Shown: in pieces, positions 1-8,342 of the stretch | Layout: every line of letters begins with the position of its first letter | Position numbering within the stretch: the first letter of the stretch is position 1 | NCBI RefSeq assembly: GCF_014779555.2 | Contig: NZ_CP094357.1 | Span: forward strand, 2,294,001-2,358,000 | From: Lysobacter capsici | Lineage (GTDB): Bacteria > Pseudomonadota > Gammaproteobacteria > Xanthomonadales > Xanthomonadaceae | Direction of reading: 5' to 3' | Length of the DNA: 64,000 bases | Translations under genes and position numbers: made by a program | Notes under the pieces: model-generated | The model's database searches: none | Told to the model about the DNA's origin: nothing | The model's input: the letters and a program-made list of their open reading frames with translations, nothing else

Positions 1-124
1 CACAACCGCCACCGGCGCGCGCGCGACCTGAGCGAATTCGCTCGGCGATCTAGATGTCGGCGTCACGCTTTGCGCGATAATGTCGCGCGAAACATCCATG
101 GACGTCAGTCAAAAGGATTGCTGC

Positions 125-955
125 ATGAAGCGCGTCACCGCCGTCTGTCTGCTTGCTCTGGCCCTGGCGGCCTGCAAGAAGGAAGCCACGCCGCCGCCGG
201 CCGCCGACGCGCCGGCCACCCCAGGAACGACGCTGCCCGCGCCGGTCGCGACCGACGACGGCGCGGTCGAACTCAAGGAAGTGGTCGAGACCACGCCCAA
301 TTACGTGGTCGGCATCACCTACGACACCCAGGCCGCCAAGTACCCGGGTCTGGCGCGCGAGCTCAAGCGTTTCGCCGACGGCGCGCGCGCCGAGCTGGTC
401 GAATCGGCCAACGGCCGCACCGCCAAGGAAAACCCCTCGCCGTACGAACTGTCGCTGACCTTCAACGACGTGCTCGACTCGCCCGAGATGGTCGCGGTGT
501 CCGCCGACGGCAGCAGCTACACCGGCGGCGCCCATGCCGCGCCGCTGATCGCGCGCTTCGTCTGGCTGCCCAAGCAGAACAAGCTGCTCAAGGCCAACGA
601 ACTGGTGCCGCAGAAGGCCGGCTGGGACGCGATCTCGCGCTACGTGCGCGAGCAGCTGCATTCGGCGCTGTCGCAGCGCATCGACGCCGACGATCCGGAG
701 CCGGCGGTGCGCGCCGAGCAGATGGAAACCGGCGCGCGCATGATCGACGACGGCACCGGCGCCGACGCGGCCAATTTCGCCATGTTCGAGCCGATCAAGG
801 CCGCCGACGGCAAGCTCAGCGGCTTGAAGTTCGTGTTCGCGCCGTACGAAGTCGGCCCGTACTCGGACGGCACCCAGATGGTCGAAGTGCCGGCGGCGGT
901 GTTGCTGCCGCATGTGGCGCCGGAGTACCGGGCCCTGTTCGTCGGCGGGGTTTGA
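125..955 (+). CDS. DUF3298/RsiV-like lipoprotein
   Basis: A 276-residue probable lipoprotein. The ATG at 125 gives a short basic N-terminus, a hydrophobic stretch and a lipobox ending LALAAC with the acceptor Cys at residue 17. An Ala/Pro-rich linker follows. The body carries the pattern seen in DUF3298/DUF4163 proteins: a Y-x-GGAH segment near the middle and a late F-x-F-x-PYEVGPYSDGT segment before the C-terminus. Such domains occur in RsiV-type anti-sigma factors and in secreted envelope proteins. There is no adjacent sigma factor and no internal membrane helix, so an anti-sigma role is not supported. An in-frame start at 80 exists but would bury the signal peptide. The family call is from remembered motifs; the substrate is unknown. 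Confidence 0.75.
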   Translation: MKRVTAVCLLALALAACKKEATPPPAADAPATPGTTLPAPVATDDGAVELKEVVETTPNYVVGITYDTQAAKYPGLARELKRFADGARAELVESANGRTAKENPSPYELSLTFNDVLDSPEMVAVSADGSSYTGGAHAAPLIARFVWLPKQNKLLKANELVPQKAGWDAISRYVREQLHSALSQRIDADDPEPAVRAEQMETGARMIDDGTGADAANFAMFEPIKAADGKLSGLKFVFAPYEVGPYSDGTQMVEVPAAVLLPHVAPEYRALFVGGV

Positions 956-959
956 GCGG

Positions 960-993
960 CCCTCACCCCGGCCCTCTCCCGTGAACGGGAGAG
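960..993. repeat. CCCTCTCCCG-type palindromic repeat
   Basis: A short palindrome (CCCTCTCCCG, short loop, CGGGAGAGGG) preceded by CCTCACCCCGG. It sits directly after the stop of the lipoprotein gene. The same element recurs near 19.65, 19.73 and 50.5 kb. It may act as a transcript-end hairpin, but no T-tract follows. Confidence 0.8.
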
Positions 994-1029
994 GGAGAAC
1001 AGCGAAAAACCGCGTCACCGCCATGGCCT

Positions 1030-1063
1030 GCCTGTAGCAGCGGCGCGAGCCGCGACCGCGGCA
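1030..1063. repeat. single GTAGGAG-family palindromic repeat, degenerate
   Basis: A lone and slightly degenerate copy (GTAGCAGCGGCGCGAGCCGC) of the palindromic family found in pairs elsewhere in this window. It is the only copy lying between co-directional genes. The rest of the 956-1357 gap shows no convincing gene. Confidence 0.7.
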
Positions 1064-1357
1064 ACGCGCCCACCGCGACACTTGCATCGGTCTCGAAACC
1101 GGCCGCCAAACCAGCCCCGTAGCGACACTGCGCAAGGCTCGTCCCACGCAACTCAGTGTTCAGCCCAAACAGCGCGATCGGGCACATCGCGCGAGCAGCG
1201 GTTTGCTATCGTGCCGGCAAGCGCGACGCACCCGCGCCACTCGGGCGAACTGCCCGGAAAACCGTCTCAGGATGAGCCCCGGCGCGCCGCGCGCGGTTTC
1301 ACGCAGGGCGCCGCGAAACGTTGACCGACCGAGCCCACCACGCCGAACGAGGCCGAA

Positions 1358-2518
1358 ATGTCCGTTGCGTCGCTGCGTAAACGAGTCGAAGGCTTGCTGG
1401 CGCTGGCCGATGTGCGCATCGGCGGCGACCGGCCCTGGGATATCCAGGTCGAAGACGACGAATTCTATGCGCGGGTGATCGCGCAGGGCTCGCTCGGCCT
1501 GGGCGAAACCTATATGGACGGCAGCTGGCATGCGGCCTCGCTCGACGGGATGCTGGTGCGGCTGCTGCGCGCCCACGTCGACGAGCAGGTGCACGGCTGG
1601 GCCGCGATCCTCGACGGCCTGCGCGCGCACCTGATCAACCTGCAGAGCCACCGCCGCAGCTTCACCGTCGGCGAGCGCCACTACGACCTCGGCAACGACC
1701 TGTATCGCGCCATGCTCGGCAAGCGCCTGGTTTACAGCTGCGGCTATTGGCGCGACCGCGACGGCCGGCCGTTGGCGGACCTGGACTCGGCCCAGGAAGC
1801 CAAGCTGGATCTGGTCTGCCGCAAGCTCGGCCTGAAACCCGGCATGCGCGTGCTCGACATCGGCAGCGGCTGGGGCGAGGCCTTGAAGTTCGCCGCCGAG
1901 CGCTACGGCATCGTCGGCGTCGGCGTGACCGTGTCGCGCGAGCAGGCCGACTTCGCCCGCGAGCTGTGCCAGGGCCTGCCGATCGAATTTCGCCTGCAGG
2001 ATTATCGCGACCTGAGCGGCGATCACGCCGACGAACGCTTCGACCGGATCTTTTCGCTCGGCATGTTCGAGCACGTCGGCTACAAGAACTACGCGACCTA
2101 TTTCGACGTCGCGTTGCGCTGCCTGGACCGCGACAGCGACGACGGCGGCCTGTTCCTGCTGCACACCATCGGCGGCAATAAATCGGTGACCCACACCGAC
2201 CCGTGGATCGCCAAGTACATCTTCCCCAATTCGATGCTGCCCTCGGCCCAGCAGATCGCCGAGCAGGTCGAAGGCCGTTTCGTGATCGAGGACTGGCATA
2301 ACTTCAGCGCCGACTACGACCTGACCCTGCAGGCGTGGCGCGACAACATCGAAGCGGCCTGGGAGCGGTTGGACGCGCGTTACGACGAGCGCTTCCGGCG
2401 CATGTGGCGGTTCTACCTGGCCGCGTCGATGGCGACGTTCCGCAGCCGCCATGCGCAGCTGTGGCAGGTGGTGTTGTCGCCCGAGGGCGTGCCGGGCGGG
2501 TATGTCGCACCGCGGTGA
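1358..2518 (+). CDS. cfa: cyclopropane-fatty-acyl-phospholipid synthase
   Basis: A SAM-dependent methyltransferase of 386 residues that adds a methylene bridge to unsaturated acyl chains of membrane phospholipids. The length matches E. coli Cfa (382). Recognisable family segments are ERHYDLGNDLY near residues 106-116, the YSCGYW segment near 126-131, and the SAM-binding loop VLDIGSGWGE near 165-174. Further on are FSLGMFEHVGYKNY, the catalytic-region HTIGGN stretch and the IFPNSMLPS segment. There is no signal peptide, consistent with a peripheral inner-membrane enzyme. It stands alone, with repeats on both sides. The product modifies membrane lipids under stress or in stationary phase in related bacteria; no specific promoter is evident here. 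Confidence 0.95.
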   Translation: MSVASLRKRVEGLLALADVRIGGDRPWDIQVEDDEFYARVIAQGSLGLGETYMDGSWHAASLDGMLVRLLRAHVDEQVHGWAAILDGLRAHLINLQSHRRSFTVGERHYDLGNDLYRAMLGKRLVYSCGYWRDRDGRPLADLDSAQEAKLDLVCRKLGLKPGMRVLDIGSGWGEALKFAAERYGIVGVGVTVSREQADFARELCQGLPIEFRLQDYRDLSGDHADERFDRIFSLGMFEHVGYKNYATYFDVALRCLDRDSDDGGLFLLHTIGGNKSVTHTDPWIAKYIFPNSMLPSAQQIAEQVEGRFVIEDWHNFSADYDLTLQAWRDNIEAAWERLDARYDERFRRMWRFYLAASMATFRSRHAQLWQVVLSPEGVPGGYVAPR

Positions 2519-2562
2519 GCGGATGTGCGCAAGGATCAGGGTTTCGCGGTGAGTGAGGTATG

Positions 2563-2647
2563 GCGGTCGCGGCTCGCGCCGCTCCTACAGGGGCGAGCCC
2601 GCAACGACATGGCCTACCTGTAGGAGCGGCGCAAGCCGCGACCGCGA
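2563..2647. repeat. inverted pair of GTAGGAG-family REP elements
   Basis: Two inverted copies, GGTCGCGGCTCGCGCCGCTC at 2565 and its near reverse complement from 2616, separated by about 25 bp. The pair lies between the convergent cfa and amino-acid transporter genes. This head-to-head architecture is that of a REPIN. Confidence 0.85.
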
Positions 2648-2715
2648 ATTCACGATAACGACGATCGCTTCACGAAGGCGACGACGGCCTCAGCGCCGCC
2701 ACCGTCGCGTCGATC

Positions 2716-4158
2716 TCAGGTCTGCTGTTCCTGCGCCAGCTTGCTATGGCGAATGCCATACCCGAAATACACCAGCAGCCCCAGGCTCAGCCAGATCAGG
2801 AAGATCAGCCAGGTGATCGCGGCCAGCTCGGACAGCAGCCAGATCGAGAAGCCGATACCGATGATCGGGATCAGCGGCACCAGCGGGGTGCGGAAGGAAC
2901 GGAACAGGTCCGGCTTGCGCACGCGCAGTACCCACACCGACGCGCAGATGATGATGAAGGCCGACAGCACGCCGATGTTGACCAGCTTGGCGACCTCGCC
3001 GATCGGCAGGAAGCCGGCGACCAGCGCGGTGAACACGCCCAGCACGATGGTCGGGCGGTGCGGAGTGCCGTACTTCGGATGGATCTTGGCGAACCAGCCC
3101 GGCAGCAGGCCGTCGCGCGACAGCGAGAACCAGATCCGCGCCGCGCCCAGCATGAAGGCGAACAACACGCTGGCGATGCCGATCACCGCCGAGAACGCGA
3201 TCGCCTTGGCGATCCACGGCAGGCCGAGCGCGGCGAACGCGTCCGACACCGGCGCGTCGCCGCCGAGGGTGGAGTAGTGGGCGATGCCGGTCAGCACCAG
3301 CGACACCGCCAGGTACAGCACCATCGACACGCCCAGCGACAGCAGCACCGCGCGCGGCAGGTCGCGTTGCGGGTTCTTGGATTCCTCGGCCGCGGTGGTC
3401 AGGGTGTCGTAACCGAACACCGCGAAGAACACCACCGCCGCGGCGGTGCCGACGCCGGCGAAGCCGAAGTGGCCCACGCCGTTCGCGTCGATCACGCGCT
3501 CGGGAATGAACGGCGTCCAGTTGGCGGTGTTGATGTAGAACACGCCCACGCCGATCACCAGCAGCACGGCGAGGACCTTGATCGCCACGATCAGGGTGTT
3601 GAAGCGCGCGCCCCATTCGGTGCGGAACACCAGCAGCCCGGAGACCGCCAGGGTCACGCCGGCGGCGATCACGTTGAACACCCGGCCTTCGCCGGTGCCG
3701 ATCGCGCCTTGCGCCCACACCGGCAGATGGATGCCGACGCCTTCGAGCAAGACCTGCACATAGCCCGACCAGCCGATCGCCACCACCGCGACGATCAATG
3801 CGTATTCCAGTAACAGGTCCCAGCCGATCAGCCAGGCCGCCAGTTCGCCCAGGGTCGCGTAGCTGTAGGTGTAGGCGCTGCCGGTGACCGGGATCATCCC
3901 GGCGAACTCGGCGTAGCACAGCGCCGCCGCGGCGCTGGCGATGCCGGCGATCAGGAACGCCAGCGCGACCGCCGGGCCGGCGTTCTCCGCGGCCTGCTGG
4001 CCGGCGAGCACGAACACGCCCACGCCGATGATGCCGCCGATGCCGATCGCGGTGAGCTGCCACAGCCCCAGCACGCGGCGGAAGTCCGAGCGCTTGCCGG
4101 CCTCCGCCTGCAATTGTTCAACCGATTTGTGCCGCAGGATCTTCGCGACCAGGCTCAT
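2716..4158 (-). CDS. APC-family amino-acid permease
   Basis: A 480-residue inner-membrane transporter of the amino acid-polyamine-organocation superfamily, closest in feel to the CAT/YfnA cationic amino-acid type. The N-terminal cytoplasmic stretch ends in RVLGLWQLTAIGIGGIIGVGVFVLAG. It contains the TM1 Gly-rich unwound segment that binds the substrate amino and carboxyl groups. About twelve hydrophobic segments follow, with the conserved FFAVFGYDTLTTAAEESKNP stretch near the middle. The ATG at 4158 is preceded by a GGGGAGAG ribosome site. Substrate cannot be fixed from sequence. It is transcribed convergently with cfa and divergently from the putative pore-forming gene at 4302. Confidence 0.88.
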   Translation of the reverse strand: MSLVAKILRHKSVEQLQAEAGKRSDFRRVLGLWQLTAIGIGGIIGVGVFVLAGQQAAENAGPAVALAFLIAGIASAAAALCYAEFAGMIPVTGSAYTYSYATLGELAAWLIGWDLLLEYALIVAVVAIGWSGYVQVLLEGVGIHLPVWAQGAIGTGEGRVFNVIAAGVTLAVSGLLVFRTEWGARFNTLIVAIKVLAVLLVIGVGVFYINTANWTPFIPERVIDANGVGHFGFAGVGTAAAVVFFAVFGYDTLTTAAEESKNPQRDLPRAVLLSLGVSMVLYLAVSLVLTGIAHYSTLGGDAPVSDAFAALGLPWIAKAIAFSAVIGIASVLFAFMLGAARIWFSLSRDGLLPGWFAKIHPKYGTPHRPTIVLGVFTALVAGFLPIGEVAKLVNIGVLSAFIIICASVWVLRVRKPDLFRSFRTPLVPLIPIIGIGFSIWLLSELAAITWLIFLIWLSLGLLVYFGYGIRHSKLAQEQQT

Positions 4159-4301
4159 CGAATGCTCTCCCCGAGTGACGCCGCATCATAGCCGCTGCCG
4201 GGCCGGACGGTGGCGCATGGTCCGCAGGTCGCGACGCTCACAGTTTCGAAGTCGGTTCGTTTTGTACCTCGCAAGTCCAATCAACATCACAGGAGCGAGT
4301 A

Positions 4302-5378
4302 ATGAACGAAAAATGGAACCGATCTTTTTCCGAGCTGATCCGGCGCAGCCGCCCGGCCTATTGGGGCAATTGGGCGCTCAACGCGCAGGTCCAGCCCGGC
4401 GCGATCGGCATCGTCGACCCGCACTCGGGCGACTTCCGCCTGGTGGCCGAGACCTTGCCGAACCTCAAGGTCAAGCGTCTGCCGGTGTCCAACTCCTGGC
4501 AGCTGCTGTCGGAAAAGGTCTCGCGCACCGAGGCCAAGACCGACGTCAGCGGTGAAATCACCGATCCCGAGTCCGGCGTCAAGGGCGAGGCGGGCGTCGA
4601 GGTCAGCTGGTCGATGTCGCAGGAAGGCTCGATCGCGTCGGAGTTCTCGCTGCGCGAAGAGGCGTATCTGGAAGAGCTGACCCAGGTCGAGAAGAACCAG
4701 GCCTGGCTGGCCCAGCAGGCGGCCGGCGTGGGGTTCGGCGGCAACGGCGAGATCGCCCAGGGCTTCGGCGTGATCACCGGTGTGCTGTACGCCAACAGCG
4801 GACTCAACGTGGGTTCGCAGTCGAAGGACTCGGCGTTCGCGATCGCCGGCCGCGCCAGCGCGGTGCATGAAATGCTCGGCGGCGCGACCGCCAAGGGCTC
4901 GTTCACTTCGGTGCGCAAAGCCAAGAGCATCGACAAGCACCTGTGGCCGGATCACGCCAACACGGTGGCGTCGGGCCCGGTGCCGATCGCGTATACCTTC
5001 GCCTCGTTCGAAGGCAAGCTGCTGATCCCGAACTGGGTCAGCAAGATCGGCGGGTTCGAGATCTTCTTCAGCAACCAGCTCGGCAGCACCTACATCGTCG
5101 CGATCGAGCTGAGCTACAAGGTCGGCGACAAGACCCACAACGACTCGTTCGAAATCAGCGGCGGCCTGTCGCGCACGGTCGGCAACATTCCGTTGAACGC
5201 GACCGACATCAAGGTCAAGGCGCGTTTCAAGGGCGTGATCAACAGCGACACCTACGAACGCAGCTGGGCGCGTCCGCTGGGCCAGTGGCTGACCGGGCAG
5301 CGCCATATCGACATGTACGGCGTGTGGCCGGGCGCGACGCATTTCTCGGTGCGCGAAGAGCCGCAGAGCGGCGGCTGA
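4302..5378 (+). CDS. putative gasdermin-like pore-forming protein with C-terminal beta-sandwich
   Basis: A 358-residue protein of unknown function with no signal peptide and no hydrophobic helix. A strong AGGAG site precedes the ATG. Residues 80-115 are an alternating polar/small Gly-Ser-rich strand region (GEITDPESGVKGEAGVEVSW). Residues 118-140 look like an amphipathic helix. Residues 152-240 contain a FGVITGVLYANSGLNV strand, a SAFAIAG turn and a PVPIAYTFASFEGKLLIP end. That order and spacing recall the gasdermin pore domain (its VVTEVL strand, FSLPG turn and LAFRVAQL end). Residues 248-350 form a separate beta-rich part; YIVAIELSYKV, IPLNATDIKVKARF and IDMYGVWPGATHF resemble domain 4 of thiol-activated cytolysins. 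Both comparisons are from memory and unverified. No protease, as in known bacterial gasdermin operons, is adjacent. Confidence 0.45.
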   Translation: MNEKWNRSFSELIRRSRPAYWGNWALNAQVQPGAIGIVDPHSGDFRLVAETLPNLKVKRLPVSNSWQLLSEKVSRTEAKTDVSGEITDPESGVKGEAGVEVSWSMSQEGSIASEFSLREEAYLEELTQVEKNQAWLAQQAAGVGFGGNGEIAQGFGVITGVLYANSGLNVGSQSKDSAFAIAGRASAVHEMLGGATAKGSFTSVRKAKSIDKHLWPDHANTVASGPVPIAYTFASFEGKLLIPNWVSKIGGFEIFFSNQLGSTYIVAIELSYKVGDKTHNDSFEISGGLSRTVGNIPLNATDIKVKARFKGVINSDTYERSWARPLGQWLTGQRHIDMYGVWPGATHFSVREEPQSGG

Positions 5379-5398
5379 CACCACCTCAACCACGTAGT

Positions 5399-5423
5399 GC
5401 CCCGGCGCGCGACGCGCCGGGGC
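5399..5423 (+). promoter_or_regulatory. perfect 11-bp hairpin between the two module genes
   Basis: GCCCCGGCGCG (5399-5409) and CGCGCCGGGGC (5413-5423) form an 11-bp GC stem with a 3-nt loop. It ends 15 nt before the next ATG and abuts the GGGAG ribosome site. No U-tract follows, so it is more likely a processing, stability or translation-control element than an intrinsic terminator. Confidence 0.6.
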
Positions 5424-5438
5424 TGGGAGTCGACATTC

Positions 5439-5744
5439 ATGCCGTACGAATACGTAACCAGTTTCAACCCGAAGAAGCTGCAGAAAATGCAGGACCCCGA
5501 GGCCACTCAAGCGGTGCTGCAGGAGATCGAGACCCTGGCCGGCCAGACCGCGCCGGTGGCGGGCGATCAGATCAATCAGTGGCTGGGCCTGCTCGCCCAG
5601 AGCGAGATCATGGCGCAGAAGTGGAAGGGCGGCGGCAACCTGATCGAGGTCTATCCCAGCGGCAAGAAGAACGAGGACCGGATCATGATGTCGGTGTCCA
5701 ACGGCGTGGTGGACATCCAGGACGTCGGCATCAGCCGGCACTGA
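5439..5744 (+). CDS. hypothetical 101-residue partner of the pore-like protein
   Basis: A small soluble protein of 101 residues, unrecognised. The ATG at 5439 has a GGGAG site 8-9 nt upstream; an in-frame GTG at 5397 is less likely because it lies in the hairpin. Residues 10-60 look helical (KKLQKMQDPEATQAVLQEIE and a Q/A-rich second helix). Residues 64-98 look like two or three strands (GNLIEVYPSG, DRIMMSVSNGVVDI). There is no signal peptide or Cys. It starts 60 bp downstream of the gasdermin-like gene on the same strand, with nothing else nearby. A chaperone, inhibitor or antitoxin-like partner is an inference from position only. Confidence 0.7.
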   Translation: MPYEYVTSFNPKKLQKMQDPEATQAVLQEIETLAGQTAPVAGDQINQWLGLLAQSEIMAQKWKGGGNLIEVYPSGKKNEDRIMMSVSNGVVDIQDVGISRH

Positions 5745-5844
5745 CCGGTTCGGTCCGTATGCCGCACCGCGCGCGGATGCTGGGTAGCCGCGGCGCGTAA
5801 ACCATAAGCAGGGCGATGCATCCTCAAGATCGCTCAGATCGGCT

Positions 5845-5865
5845 CCCCTCTTTGTAAAAGAGGGG
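5845..5865. repeat. CCCCTCTTT hairpin repeat
   Basis: CCCCTCTTT (5845-5853) and AAAGAGGGG (5857-5865) form a 9-bp stem with a 3-nt loop, followed by TTGGGGGAG. It resembles the CCCTCTCCCG element but has an A/T core. It may help end the upstream transcript. The rest of 5745-6063 has no gene. Confidence 0.6.
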
Positions 5866-6008
5866 TTGGGGGAGATTCGCTTTTCAAGCGCCGACACAGT
5901 TCCGATAACCCCCGGCTCATCGCGTGAGCCCGCATCGGAAACTCCACGGCGACAACGTCACCGGCGCATCCCGTCGATGCGCCGATTGTCATCCAACCCG
6001 GCCAAACT

Positions 6009-6036
6009 GGACGCGCGGCGCCGTCGCCGCGCGTCC
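6009..6036 (+). promoter_or_regulatory. 12-bp perfect stem-loop upstream of glpQ
   Basis: GGACGCGCGGCG (6009-6020) and CGCCGCGCGTCC (6025-6036) form a perfect stem with a CCGT loop, 27 nt before the glpQ ATG. It would lie in the 5' leader if the promoter is upstream. Function unknown. Confidence 0.5.
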
Positions 6037-6063
6037 TTCGCCTGTCCGAGTTAGGATTCCCGC

Positions 6064-7374
6064 ATGCCGCTTTCCCATGCACCGCGCCGGGCCCTGGCCG
6101 CGTTGGCGCTGTTGACCGCCAGCCTGGCCGCCGTCGCCCTCGACCGGACCCCCGCCATGACCGACGCTCCGCCGTCCGCCGCCGCGCTCGGCCAGCACGG
6201 ACTGATCGTGATCGCCCACCGCGGCGCCAGCGGCTATCGGCCTGAGCACACGCTGGAGGCCTACCGCCTGGCGATCCAGATGGGCGCCGACTTCATCGAA
6301 CCCGACCTGGTCGCCACTCGCGACGGCGAACTGGTGGTGCGTCACGAGAACGAAATCTCCGGCACCACCGACGTCGCCGACCATCGCGAATTCGCCGCGC
6401 GCAAGACCACCAAGCTCATCGACGGCGAAACCCTGACCGGCTGGTTCACCGAGGACTTCACCCTCGCCGAACTCAAGACCCTGCGCGCCAAGGAACGCAT
6501 CCCGCAGATCCGCCCGGGCAATACCCGCTTCGACGGGCAATTCCAGATCGCCACGTTCAAGGAAGTGATCGCGCTGGCGCGGCAGGAAAGCCGCAACGGC
6601 CGCACGATCGGCATCTACCCGGAAACCAAGCATCCGACCTGGTTCGCCAGCGAAGGCAAGCATCTTGACGGCACGCGGATCGGGATCTCGCTCGGCGAGA
6701 AACTGGTGGCGACGCTGGTCAGCGAAGGCTTCACCGATCCGCGGCGCGTGTACATCCAGAGTTTCGAAGTCGCCAACCTGATCGAACTCAAGCAGCGCAT
6801 CCTGCCCAAGGCCGGCATCGACCTGCCGCTGGTGCAGTTGTACGGCGATTTCCAGCGCGACCGGCCCTACGACTTCGTCTACAACGCGCGCCGCCATGCC
6901 GATCTGAAGGCGATCTATGGCGGCCTGATCCAGGCGATCCCGGGCGGCGTCGACGACAAAACGCCGTTCGCGGCGCTGACCGAAGCCGATGCGCTGGCGT
7001 GGATGAAGCAGCACTACGTTTCGGGCCTGGGCCCGTCGACCGCCAGCCTGATGCCGCGCGCGCCGCTGCCGGCCAAGCGCGACGCCGACGGCGACGGCCG
7101 CGCGCTGCTGAGCACGCGCAACACCGGCTTCATCCATCCCGTGCTCGGCCGCGCGCTGGCGCTGGGATTGCAGGTGCATCCCTACACGGTGCGCGCCGAA
7201 GAGCCGTTCCTGACCCAGACCGCCAACGGCGTCGACCAGAGCGCGCTGGCGCAGGCTTTGCAGTTGTATGGTCTGGGCGTGCAGGGATTCTTTATCGACC
7301 AGCCCGATATCGGGGTTGAGGCGCGCAAATTATTTCTGCAGCAGAATCGGATCGTCGCACCGGCATCGCATTGA
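6064..7374 (+). CDS. glpQ: periplasmic glycerophosphodiester phosphodiesterase
   Basis: A 436-residue secreted enzyme hydrolysing glycerophosphodiesters to glycerol 3-phosphate and an alcohol. The N-terminus has a signal peptide (basic HAPRR, then a hydrophobic core to about residue 26). The GDPD active-site segment AHRGASGYRPEHT begins at about residue 51, with His52 as the likely catalytic residue. DFIEPDLVATRDGELVVRHE supplies metal-binding Glu and Asp and the second His. The C-terminal GFFIDQPDIG motif is typical. The length is long for E. coli GlpQ (358) because of an insert near residues 260-330. A weak AGGA site precedes the ATG. The stop codon itself lies inside the first unit of the 201-bp repeat array. 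Confidence 0.92.
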   Translation: MPLSHAPRRALAALALLTASLAAVALDRTPAMTDAPPSAAALGQHGLIVIAHRGASGYRPEHTLEAYRLAIQMGADFIEPDLVATRDGELVVRHENEISGTTDVADHREFAARKTTKLIDGETLTGWFTEDFTLAELKTLRAKERIPQIRPGNTRFDGQFQIATFKEVIALARQESRNGRTIGIYPETKHPTWFASEGKHLDGTRIGISLGEKLVATLVSEGFTDPRRVYIQSFEVANLIELKQRILPKAGIDLPLVQLYGDFQRDRPYDFVYNARRHADLKAIYGGLIQAIPGGVDDKTPFAALTEADALAWMKQHYVSGLGPSTASLMPRAPLPAKRDADGDGRALLSTRNTGFIHPVLGRALALGLQVHPYTVRAEEPFLTQTANGVDQSALAQALQLYGLGVQGFFIDQPDIGVEARKLFLQQNRIVAPASH

Positions 7375-8340
7375 TCGCGGCGTGATCGCCACGCCTTACC
7401 GAAAGTCGCGCTCGCCCCCTGTAGGAGCGGCGCAAGCCGCGACCGCGTACAGACACGTTCGCTGCGCTCGCTGGATGCGCGGTCGCGGCTCGCGCCGCTC
7501 CTACAGGGAGCCGATGTCGCTATCGCCGCGATGTGGCGTCCGGCGCGGACGAGAGTTGGCTGGGTATCGCATTGATCGCGGTGTGACCGTCACGCCTTAG
7601 CGAACGTCGCATATGCCCCCTGTAGGAGCGGCGCAAGCCGCGACCGCGTACTGACACGTTCGCGGCGCCTGCTGGATGCGCGGTCGCGGCTCACGCCGCT
7701 CCTACAGGGAGCTGATGTCGCTATCGTCGCGATGTGGCGTCCGGCGCGGACGAGAGTTGGCTGGGTATCGCATTGATCGCGGCGTGACCGTAACGCCTTA
7801 GCGAACGTCGCGCTCGCCCCCTGTAGGAGCGGCGCAAGCCGCGACCGCGTACTGACACGTTCGAGGCGCCTGCTGGATGCGCGGTCGCGGCTCACGCCGC
7901 TCCTACAGGGAGCCAATGTCGCTGTCGCCGCGATGTGGCGTCCAGCGCGGACGAGAGTTGGCTGGGCATCGCATTGATCGCGGCGTGACCGTCACGCCTT
8001 AGCGAACGTCGCATACGCCCCCTGTAGGAGCGGCGTAAGCCGCGACCGCGTACCCACACGTTCGCGGCGCCTGCTGGATGCGCGGTCGCGGCTCGCGCCG
8101 CTCCTACAGGGAGCCAGTGTCGCTGTCGCCGCGATGTGGCGTCCGGCGCGGACGAAAGTTGGCTGGACATCGCATTGATCGCAGCGTGATCGCCACGCCT
8201 TAGCGAAAGTCGCGCTCGCCCCCTGTAGGAGCGGCGCAAGCCGCGACCGCGTACCGACACGTTCGCTGCGCTCGCTGGATGCGCGGTCGCGGCTCGCGCC
8301 GCTCCTACAGTCGGCTGACGTGGCTCTGCCGCGATATGCG
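7364..8340. repeat. 201-bp tandem repeat array built on inverted REP pairs
   Basis: Nearly five head-to-tail units of exactly 201 bp. The motif GTAGGAGCGGCG starts at 7421, 7622, 7823, 8024 and 8225, and ATTGATCGCG starts at 7370, 7571, 7772, 7973 and 8174. Each unit holds one inverted pair of GTAGGAG-family palindromes plus unique flank. Unit 1 begins within the last codons of glpQ and the array ends against the sirtuin stop, so it fills the whole convergent gap. 201 is divisible by three, so spurious open frames run through it. Confidence 0.95.
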
Positions 8341-8342
8341 GC

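Noticed and set aside
1-124. End of an upstream gene at the window edge
   Set aside because: No frame on either strand shows a recognisable protein end; nothing can be supported.
125-955. Anti-sigma factor RsiV
   Set aside because: There is no transmembrane helix, no adjacent sigma-factor gene, and a lipobox is present instead.
7364-8340. Possible CRISPR array
   Set aside because: The whole 201-bp unit repeats, including what would be spacers, and no cas genes are present. The same applies to the 118-bp array at 54.2-55.0 kb.
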